Source: Ferruginibacter sp.
Lineage (GTDB): Bacteria; Bacteroidota; Bacteroidia; Chitinophagales; Chitinophagaceae
Direction: 5' to 3'
Assembly (NCBI GenBank): GCA_025362765.1
Contig: JANYFI010000005.1
Location: forward strand, 1 to 5,987
Length of the DNA stretch: 5,987 nt
Shown here: piece by piece, positions 1 through 5,676 of the stretch
Layout of the letters: each line of letters starts with the position of its first letter
Position numbering within the stretch: position 1 is the stretch's first letter
Program-made: the position numbers and the translations under genes
The notes under the pieces: generated by a model
The model's database searches: none
Told to the model about the DNA's origin: nothing
Seen by the model: the letters and a program-made list of their open reading frames with translations, nothing else

Positions 1-1
1 G

Positions 2-2251
2 GAGAATGCTGCTGCTGAAATTTCATCGGATTTGAAGAGATTGGGTAAAAATGGGGGCAAAAAAGCTACGTCAACAGGAGAGAAAACCGAATTATCGGAC
101 TCTTCTCAAATCCCTCCTTTGGGGGGTGGGGGGGCTTTGGGCAAAGAGGCCCTGTATAGCAAACAACTGATGTGCGAAGAAACGGGTATTAGTTATGAGG
201 AACCTTCGCCTAATGCTTTTTCATTCAATAGCCCTTATGGAGCATGCCCTACCTGTAAAGGCCTGGGTACGGTATATACCATTGATATGGAAGAAGTGTT
301 GCCGGATAAAACAAAAAGCGTAAAGGAAGGAGCCATTGTACCGTTGGGGCAAGAACGGGATGCCAGTGTGTTTCAGCAAGTGCTGGCATTTGCAAGAAAG
401 TATAAAATCAATTTAGACAAGCCTGTGAAAGACCTGCCTGTGGAGCAGTTAAACCTGTTGTTGTACGGTGATCAGCAAATTAATCCTGACCTGGAGCTGG
501 ACCTCAGTGACGAAACTGTTCCACTGGAATATACCGGCAGTTATGAAGGTGTCATTCCCATGTTGAAAAGGTGGTTTGCATCCCCAAACAGCGGCGAAGC
601 GTTGCGTGATTGGGTAGAGAAATTTATGGTACTCAAAACCTGCGCAACCTGCAATGGCAGCCGGTTAAAAAAAGAAAGCCTTTGGTTTAAAGTGGATGAA
701 AAAAATATTGCTGAACTAAGCGATATGAACCTGGATAACCTGGCAGTATGGTTTGGAAATATTGAAAAAAGATTAAGCAATAAACAAAATGCCATTGCCA
801 AAGACGTGTTGAAAGAAATCAGGGAACGGCTGCAATTTTTATTGGATGTAGGGTTAACTTACCTCACCTTATATCGTCCATCAAAAAGTTTGAGTGGGGG
901 TGAAAGTCAGCGCATACGGCTTGCAACGCAGATTGGTAGCCAGTTACAGGGCATCACTTATATATTGGATGAGCCTAGTATTGGGTTACACCAACGGGAT
1001 AACCAACGCCTGATTACCGCCCTGCAAAACCTCCGGGACATTGGAAACAGCGTGTTGGTAGTAGAACACGATAAAGACATTATGCTGGCAAGCGATTACC
1101 TGGTCGATATTGGTCCAAAAGCGGGCGTACATGGCGGAGAGATTGTGGCAATGGGAACACCGCAGCAAGTGCTTTTATCCAAATCAGAAACGGCAAAATA
1201 TTTAAGCGGCGAAAAAAATATTGACATCCCCAAAGAAAGAAGAAAGGGTAATGGAAAGTTTATTGAACTCACGGGCGTGAAAGGCAACAACCTGAAAAAC
1301 GTTTCGGTAAAATTTCCATTGGGTAAACTAATTGTAGTTTCGGGTGTTAGCGGCAGTGGTAAATCAACATTAATTAATGAAACGTTGTACCCGCTGCTGA
1401 ATAAATATTGTTATAATTCAAAGGCCAACCCGCTGGAATATAAGGCCATCAAGGGATTGGAGCATATTGATAAAGTTATTGAGATAGACCAAAGCCCGAT
1501 TGGCCGCACACCAAGAAGTAACCCGGCCACCTATTGTGGATTTTTTACGGATATACGGACCTTGTTTGCAACGGTGCCCGAAGCAAAAATCAGGGGCTAT
1601 ACAGCAGGGCGGTTTTCGTTTAACGTCAAGAGTGGACGTTGTGAAGTGTGTGAAGGTGGCGGTATGCGGGTGATAGAAATGAATTTTTTACCAGACGTAT
1701 ACGTGCATTGTGAAAAATGCAATGGTAAACGATACAACAGGGAAACGCTGGAGATACGATACAAAGGAAAATCCATCAGCGATGTGCTGGATATGACAGT
1801 AGATGAAGCAGTGGAATTTTTCCAGGCAGTACCTTTTATCTATCGAAAAATTAAAGTTTTAAAAGAGGTTGGACTGGGGTATATTACTCTGGGCCAAAGC
1901 GCTGTAACCCTTAGTGGCGGGGAAGCGCAGCGGGTAAAGTTATCCACGGAACTGGGCAAAAAGGACACGGGTAAAACATTTTATATTTTAGATGAGCCTA
2001 CTACAGGGTTGCATTTTCAGGACATTCAGCATTTGCTGGAAGTGATCAATAAATTGGTAGACAGGGGCAACAGTGTACTGGTAATTGAACACAATATGGA
2101 TGTGATAAAAGTGGCGGATCACATTATTGATATTGGTCCCGAAGGTGGTGATGGTGGTGGATTGGTATTATTTGAAGGTGTGCCGGAAGACCTGGTAAAA
2201 GTAAAGGAAAGTTTTACCGGTAAGTTCTTAAAGGCGGAATTGAAAAAATGA
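2..2251 (+). CDS. uvrA: UvrABC system protein A, 5'-truncated by window edge
   Basis: UvrA is the dimeric ABC-type ATPase that finds bulky DNA lesions and loads UvrB in cytoplasmic nucleotide excision repair. The reading frame is open to the left edge (749 codons visible plus stop), so the TTG at 32 is not the real start. By comparison with usual UvrA (about 940 residues), the first Walker A and most of the UvrB-binding domain lie outside. Visible in order: a CxxC pair (245-256), the insertion domain, a second CxxC pair (CATC, 641-652), first ABC signature LSGGESQ (from 890) and Walker B YILDEP (959-976), second Walker A GVSGSGKST (1343-1369), the C-terminal zinc finger with CEVC (1640-1651) and CEKC (1709-1720), second signature LSGGEAQ (1910-1930) and Walker B YILDEP (1982-1999), each followed by an EH switch. 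All visible ATPase motifs are intact, so the protein should be functional. Oddity: a Gly/Lys/Ser-rich segment encoded by about 45-160. The gene ends at TGA 2249-2251 and faces a convergent neighbour. Confidence 0.97.
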   Translation, partial: ENAAAEISSDLKRLGKNGGKKATSTGEKTELSDSSQIPPLGGGGALGKEALYSKQLMCEETGISYEEPSPNAFSFNSPYGACPTCKGLGTVYTIDMEEVLPDKTKSVKEGAIVPLGQERDASVFQQVLAFARKYKINLDKPVKDLPVEQLNLLLYGDQQINPDLELDLSDETVPLEYTGSYEGVIPMLKRWFASPNSGEALRDWVEKFMVLKTCATCNGSRLKKESLWFKVDEKNIAELSDMNLDNLAVWFGNIEKRLSNKQNAIAKDVLKEIRERLQFLLDVGLTYLTLYRPSKSLSGGESQRIRLATQIGSQLQGITYILDEPSIGLHQRDNQRLITALQNLRDIGNSVLVVEHDKDIMLASDYLVDIGPKAGVHGGEIVAMGTPQQVLLSKSETAKYLSGEKNIDIPKERRKGNGKFIELTGVKGNNLKNVSVKFPLGKLIVVSGVSGSGKSTLINETLYPLLNKYCYNSKANPLEYKAIKGLEHIDKVIEIDQSPIGRTPRSNPATYCGFFTDIRTLFATVPEAKIRGYTAGRFSFNVKSGRCEVCEGGGMRVIEMNFLPDVYVHCEKCNGKRYNRETLEIRYKGKSISDVLDMTVDEAVEFFQAVPFIYRKIKVLKEVGLGYITLGQSAVTLSGGEAQRVKLSTELGKKDTGKTFYILDEPTTGLHFQDIQHLLEVINKLVDRGNSVLVIEHNMDVIKVADHIIDIGPEGGDGGGLVLFEGVPEDLVKVKESFTGKFLKAELKK
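111..146 (+). repeat. C-rich/G-rich hairpin repeat inside uvrA
   Basis: CCCTCC (112-117), a TTT loop and GGGGGG (121-126) can pair as a 6-bp stem with one G-T wobble. The G tract continues as G6-T-G7 (121-134), and a second small stem CTTTG-GG-CAAAG follows at 135-146. The stretch is read in frame as IPPLGGGGALGKE in a part of UvrA where homologues have no such sequence. From memory, short interspersed repeats beginning TCCCTCCTTTGG are common in Bacteroidota genomes; whether this is one of them is an inference that needs a genome-wide count. Confidence 0.5.
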
Positions 2252-2581
2252 CAAAGGATAGTCAGGAAATTAAGAAATGTGGTTTCAGGGGTAAGCAGGT
2301 GCACGCATATGCAGAACTTACTGATTCATCTCCATTCCATCTCTTTGCCATTTAATTCATTGTTGATCGGTAGAGGGTAAGTAAAATTTTCTGGTTACAT
2401 GAAGGCGTAATTGCTGCATGCATTAGTTTTTTTTAATAATTTTAAATTGGCTGATTAACCTCCCTTTGATTTGTTGTATAGTATCACCAGCATAAAACAG
2501 GTCACTAATACAATCATCTTAAAAATAAGTGGATTGGAGTGTAAATTGTTTTTCATATTTTATTGATATTGTTTTCATTTT
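2252..2581. other. Convergent intergenic region, no supported gene
   Basis: This 330-base AT-rich spacer separates the 3' ends of uvrA and the outer-membrane protein gene. I see a weak hairpin with a T run (2409-2434), an imperfect inverted repeat GTAAG/CTTAC (2291-2295 and 2317-2321), and a short T-rich direct repeat near the right end (TTGTTTTTCAT then TTGTTTTCAT, within about 2545-2580). Only very short open frames are present, and none has the look of a conserved protein. The expected content is transcription termination for both flanking genes. Confidence 0.6.
2409..2434 (+). terminator. Weak candidate intrinsic terminator downstream of uvrA
   Basis: AAT-(T)-GC pairs with GC-ATT around a TGCAT loop (2409-2424), giving five base pairs with one bulged T, followed two bases later by eight Ts (2427-2434). 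It lies about 160 bases after the uvrA stop. The stem is short and AT-rich, so the call rests mainly on the T run and the position between convergent genes. Confidence 0.25.
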
Positions 2582-3565
2582 TTAAAATCTTGCAGGGCAT
2601 CTTGTATGCGCTACTGAGTTGGCATCATAGCTGTTACTTCCAACGAGTCTGATACCTATTTTCAACAACACAGAGAAATAAGCATCCATGTTTTTTGGGT
2701 TGCCCCTTTGCAATCCTGGCTGCGTTCTTGTCGGGTATCCTGGCGCCGATGATGATTTATCATATATCTGGTATGCAATATTTGCATCTGCTACGGACAG
2801 GTATTTATTGAAATACTTTGGATCAATATATGTTGTGCTTACGTCGTCGATATAATCAGTAAATGTTTTTCGGTAAAGTATTTCTGTACTCAAATTAATG
2901 TTATCCGTCAGTGCATATTTTACACCGGCGCCTAGAGGTATATTAAGTTGGGTGAGATTGTAATTTTTCTGGCCGGGGTATTCGGCAAAACCCTCTCCTT
3001 CTGTGTGCAACGGCTGAAGGTAATGCCAGGTGACATTGCCATTTTGATCTGTGAGTGATCCCTGGGGATTAAAATGAAACAAGCCAATACCGCCAAAAAT
3101 ATAGGGTTTAAGTCTTGGCGCATCTTCTTCAGGGTTCTGGTTGAAAAATTGCATTGGGTATAATTCTACTGCGGTATACGCTTCCCAAACATTGCTCCTG
3201 AAGTCAAGATTCCGGCCTTTCCTAAATGATTCTGGTCTGCCAGGAGTATTGATGATTTTATCTTGTCCCGCCAGGTAAGTATATTGCGCTGCCAGCCTGA
3301 AACCAAGCCAGTCGTTTGGTTGTACGCTTATAAATGCACCCTTCATTAATTTGGTAAGCGGGAGATTTAGATCTTTTACGAATGTAGTTCCGTAACCGGC
3401 GTGGCCGCCTAAGTCGCCTAAAAAAAATGTGGGACCAAAATTTAATCCGACTTCAACATTATTGCCAAATAACAATGACTGTGCATAGATTGGCCTGTTA
3501 AACATTGTAGTAAGACAAATCGCTATGAAACCTTTGTAAATAAAATTGTGTAGCCGATTTTTCAT
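2582..3565 (-). CDS. Outer-membrane beta-barrel protein (DUF6089-like)
   Basis: A 327-residue secreted protein probably forming a small beta-barrel in the outer membrane. Residues 1-28 form a signal peptide: basic start MKNRLHNFIYK, hydrophobic core GFIAICLTTMF, likely cleavage after the Ala of YAQS, a common Bacteroidota pattern. The mature part has alternating polar/hydrophobic strands and aromatic girdles: VEVGLNFGPTFFLGDLGG (37-54), WLGFRLAAQYTYLAG (86-100), EAYTAVELYPMQFF (128-141), PYIFGGIGLFHFNPQG (154-169), LNIPLGAGVKYALTDNINLS (207-226) and a last strand AYFSVLLKIGIRLV (295-308). The RKTFTDYIDDVSTTY stretch (232-246) is, from memory, typical of Bacteroidota barrel proteins annotated as DUF6089 or porin family. 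Ligand and role are unknown; no catalytic motif is seen. The tail after the last strand ends in RCPARF. The ATG at 3563-3565 is chosen because the signal peptide begins there; there is no convincing Shine-Dalgarno. The nearest upstream gene is 392 bases away, so it probably has its own promoter, which I could not place. Confidence 0.85.
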   Translation of the reverse strand: MKNRLHNFIYKGFIAICLTTMFNRPIYAQSLLFGNNVEVGLNFGPTFFLGDLGGHAGYGTTFVKDLNLPLTKLMKGAFISVQPNDWLGFRLAAQYTYLAGQDKIINTPGRPESFRKGRNLDFRSNVWEAYTAVELYPMQFFNQNPEEDAPRLKPYIFGGIGLFHFNPQGSLTDQNGNVTWHYLQPLHTEGEGFAEYPGQKNYNLTQLNIPLGAGVKYALTDNINLSTEILYRKTFTDYIDDVSTTYIDPKYFNKYLSVADANIAYQIYDKSSSAPGYPTRTQPGLQRGNPKNMDAYFSVLLKIGIRLVGSNSYDANSVAHTRCPARF

Positions 3566-3694
3566 GCCTCGCCGGATTTTTGGATATTGGTTTTAGATGC
3601 CTGATCGAATTATGAAGCTGAATGCAAAGAAGGTATCTTGAACAATAAAACGAAAGGCAGTGTTAAATATTGTATAATGAAATTTATGAGGGGA

Positions 3695-3925
3695 TCATTG
3701 TGGAAAACTAAGGCAGGTGATGTAGATGATACTGCCGGAATAGTGGATGCTGATAAATTTATGTGATGTCGGCAGTAATTTTTTGTTCACTGCGTTTTCC
3801 ATAATCTGGAAAAGATGGTATAGTAATGCCGGGGTTAAAAAGTTCGCTTTGTTGACTTCAACAGGAGGCAATAAAATCTTTGCAAACGATTGCTTGTACT
3901 TTACTGCTGCGATAAGCTTTTGCTG
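3695..3925 (-). pseudogene. Possible relic of a LytS-type sensor histidine kinase (N-box region)
   Basis: On the - strand an open frame of 76 codons runs from just after a TAG (3926-3928) to a TGA (3695-3697). The only ATG (3800-3802) falls in the middle of the recognisable part, so it does not look like an intact gene. The middle reads FLTPALLYHLFQIMENAV, then about a dozen residues, then FISIHYSGSIIYIT. This follows the layout of the ATP-binding domain of LytS/YehU-type kinases: a hydrophobic helix containing an ENA N-box, a short basic loop, then two beta-strands of the I-x-I type. Kinases of that class normally have ENAIKH; here it is ENAVNK. The phospho-acceptor His helix and the G boxes are absent. 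I infer a decayed fragment; the match is by eye, and an AT-rich spacer can hold a 76-codon frame by chance. Confidence 0.3.
3730..3777 (+). repeat. 8-bp inverted repeat followed by T6
   Basis: TACTGCCG (3730-3737) and CGGCAGTA (3770-3777) are perfect reverse complements separated by 32 bases, and six Ts (3779-3784) follow on the + strand. The central part includes a self-complementary ATAAATTTAT. A + strand terminator is possible, but no + strand gene ends nearby; on the - strand it would lie in the untranslated leader of the barrel-protein gene. It could also be an operator or an RNA structure. Confidence 0.35.
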
Positions 3926-3957
3926 CTAACTTTTATTTAAGCAAATCGTGCGCTAAG

Positions 3958-4341
3958 TTAGGGGTGGGTGGCCATTTTAAATTGCATTAATGCAGCTATT
4001 GACCTGGCCCTTGTTTTTGCAAGTGCAGCTATCTTCCCTTCAAACAAATCATCAACAGTAGTACAAAATAATAACACCCACTGGCTGAAATGTTCTTTCC
4101 GTAACGGTAATTTTTTATTTAGAATATAGTGTACTTCCATAGCATTTTTGGTATATACCGGGTTGTCCAATAAAATCGATTCCCAAAAATCTGTAATCAG
4201 GGGGATATGATGTTGCCAGTTTATTTTAGCAACATCAGTAAAAATAAAACTGATGAGAGTGTCTTTTTTCACCTGCTCATAAAATTGGATGACCAGTTGC
4301 TCTATGTCCGCCCTGGATGTTATGTCTTTTTTAGTACCCAT
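3958..4341 (-). CDS. Group III truncated haemoglobin
   Basis: A 127-residue cytoplasmic single-domain globin of the 2-over-2 group III class, which binds haem and diatomic ligands (O2, NO); the physiological role of this class is not settled. Key positions are visible: FY at 20-21 (Tyr of helix B, B10), WQHH at 42-45 (distal His E7), DFWESILL at 51-58, the proximal haem ligand His71 (F8) in NAMEVH, and Trp88 (G8) in HFSQWVLLF. Spacing between His71 and Trp88 agrees with Campylobacter Ctb, the characterised member. Length is normal and no key residue is missing. The ATG (4339-4341) lies inside the end of rarA, so the genes overlap by 11 bases (ATGGGTACTAA holds both the start and the rarA stop). 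GGAAG lies 7 bases upstream and could serve as a ribosome site within rarA. Translational coupling to rarA is therefore likely. No separate promoter is seen. Confidence 0.93.
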   Translation of the reverse strand: MGTKKDITSRADIEQLVIQFYEQVKKDTLISFIFTDVAKINWQHHIPLITDFWESILLDNPVYTKNAMEVHYILNKKLPLRKEHFSQWVLLFCTTVDDLFEGKIAALAKTRARSIAALMQFKMATHP

Positions 4342-5620
4342 ATTTTGTCTTCCATCTTTCTTTTAAAAACTTTCTTATTTCTTCTTCACGGGCATTTTTT
4401 TGCGGAATATAAAACGGGGTACCTTTTAGTTTTTCGGGCAGATATTCCTGCAAGGTAAAATTATTATTGAATTGGTGAGCATATTGGTAATCCTTACCAT
4501 AGTCCATTTCCTTCATCAATTTGGTGGGGGCATTGCGAAGGTGCAATGGTACAGGTAAATCACCTGTTTGCGAAACGGCTGCCAAAGCCCCGCCAATGGC
4601 GGCATACGCGGCATTGCTTTTAGCGCTGCCCGCAAGGTAGGTAGCGCACTGCGACAATATAATGCGGCTTTCAGGATATCCGATCATAGCAACTGCCTGG
4701 AAGGTGCTGGTGGCTAACAATAGTGCATTGGGATTGGCGTTGCCAATATCCTCACTTGCAAAAATTACCATGCGCCGGGCAATAAATTTTACGTCTTCAC
4801 CACCCGCAATCATTCTTGCCAGCCAATATACTGCACCGTTAGGATCGCTCCCCCGCATACTTTTTATAAAGGCGGAAATAATATCGTAGTGTTGTTCTCC
4901 TTTTTTATCATACAAGGCTATTTTTTGCTGCGCAATTTCCATCACGCCTTCATCTGTGATTACAAATGGTCCCTTTTCTTCTCTTTTACCGGCGGTAGAA
5001 GGTGCTATTACATCTGTTACCAGCTCCAGTAAATTCAGCAGTTTACGGGCATCGCCGCCACTGATGGTTAACAATGCTTCCGTTTCTTTTAACTCAATAT
5101 TTTTTTTGCTTAAGACGGGATCTTTTTTAAGCACTTCGTGTAAAAGTTGTACCAATTCTTTTTTGTCAAGTGCTTTCAATACATACACCTGGCAGCGGCT
5201 CAGCAAAGCGCTGTTTACTTCAAACGACGGGTTTTCTGTTGTAGCACCAATCAGCCGGATAATTCCTTTTTCAACAGCACCCAGCAAGGCATCCTGCTGG
5301 CCCTTATTAAAACGGTGAATTTCATCTATAAAAAGAATAGCGCCTGGCTTTGTTTTGGCGTCTTCAATCACTTCTCTCACTTCTTTTACCCCAGAAGAAA
5401 TAGCGCTGAGGGTATAAAAAGGAACCTGCAGCGTATGGGCTATGATATTGGCAATGGTTGTTTTTCCAACACCGGGCGGTCCCCACAATATCATTGAAGG
5501 TAATTTTCCCTGTTCAATCGCCGTACGTAAAATGCTGCCTTTACCCGTAAGGTGTTGTTGCCCCACCAGCTCATCCACCGTATTGGGACGCATTCTCTCT
5601 GCTAACGGCGCTACACTCAT
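4331..5620 (-). CDS. rarA: Replication-associated recombination protein A (AAA+ ATPase, RarA/MgsA)
   Basis: RarA is the bacterial relative of eukaryotic WRNIP1/Mgs1; it acts at stalled replication forks and single-strand/double-strand DNA junctions in the cytoplasm as a tetrameric AAA+ ATPase related to clamp-loader subunits. The 429-residue length is usual. Visible motifs: N-terminal PLAERMRPNTVDELVGQ (5-21), Walker A GPPGVGKT (47-54), Walker B ILFIDE (95-100) followed by IHRFNKGQQD, sensor 1 GATTENP (125-131), arginine finger SRC (141-143), sensor 2 GGDAR (188-192), then the tetramerisation/C-terminal domain with SMRGSDPNGAVYWLARM (254-270) and the ASEDIGNANP segment (288-297). All catalytic residues are present. 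The ATG at 5618-5620 precedes the conserved N-terminus directly, which fixes the start. The upstream gene ends 57 bases before; the downstream globin gene overlaps the stop by 11 bases, so rarA and the globin are probably one transcript. No canonical Bacteroidota promoter was recognised in the short upstream gap, which leaves read-through from upstream open. Confidence 0.97.
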   Translation of the reverse strand: MSVAPLAERMRPNTVDELVGQQHLTGKGSILRTAIEQGKLPSMILWGPPGVGKTTIANIIAHTLQVPFYTLSAISSGVKEVREVIEDAKTKPGAILFIDEIHRFNKGQQDALLGAVEKGIIRLIGATTENPSFEVNSALLSRCQVYVLKALDKKELVQLLHEVLKKDPVLSKKNIELKETEALLTISGGDARKLLNLLELVTDVIAPSTAGKREEKGPFVITDEGVMEIAQQKIALYDKKGEQHYDIISAFIKSMRGSDPNGAVYWLARMIAGGEDVKFIARRMVIFASEDIGNANPNALLLATSTFQAVAMIGYPESRIILSQCATYLAGSAKSNAAYAAIGGALAAVSQTGDLPVPLHLRNAPTKLMKEMDYGKDYQYAHQFNNNFTLQEYLPEKLKGTPFYIPQKNAREEEIRKFLKERWKTKYGY

Positions 5621-5676
5621 AGTATAAAGATACCTTGTTTTATACCTTCTTTTAAAATGAAAAAGTGAAATTTTAT

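Larger units (their letters stand above)
3566..3957. other. Long spacer between globin and outer-membrane protein genes
   Basis: The 392 bases between two - strand genes should contain the promoter and leader of the barrel-protein gene and the 3' end of the rarA-globin transcript. No match to the Bacteroidota -7 element TAnnTTTG was found on the - strand. The spacer holds a 76-codon - strand open frame without ATG near its left end, resembling part of a histidine kinase, and an 8-bp inverted repeat; both are listed separately. A 60-codon + strand frame at 3747-3929 is not credible as a gene. Confidence 0.6.

Noticed and set aside
541..801. - strand frames opposite uvrA (also 986-1168, 1096-1290, 2119-2304)
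   Set aside because: They are antisense shadows of an intact uvrA with no recognisable protein features.
2455..2517. 20-residue hydrophobic - strand frame (MIVLVTCFMLVILYNKSKGG) in the convergent spacer
   Set aside because: Looks like a tiny membrane peptide, but such frames arise easily in AT-rich DNA and there is no ribosome site or toxin-antitoxin context.
3747..3929. 60-codon + strand frame in the spacer upstream of the barrel-protein gene
   Set aside because: Composition is rich in Phe, Ser and Cys with no motif, it has no ribosome site, and it lies opposite the better-looking kinase-like frame.
4207..4458. + strand frame across the rarA-globin junction
   Set aside because: It is antisense to two genes with well-defined active-site residues; the translation is hydrophobic and lacks a motif.
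4956..5318. Long + strand frames opposite rarA (also 5147-5497, 4662-4889, 5442-5627)
   Set aside because: They are antisense to a complete, motif-confirmed rarA and their translations are Ser/Phe-rich without any domain.
2..5620. A DNA-repair island joining uvrA and rarA
   Set aside because: They are on opposite strands and separated by an outer-membrane protein gene, a globin gene and two long spacers, so proximity is not evidence of a shared system.
5621..5676. Possible promoter in the gap before rarA (TATCTTTA on the - strand at about 5625-5632)
   Set aside because: It differs from TAnnTTTG at the last base, would give almost no leader before the ATG, and no TTTG element lies at the expected upstream distance.
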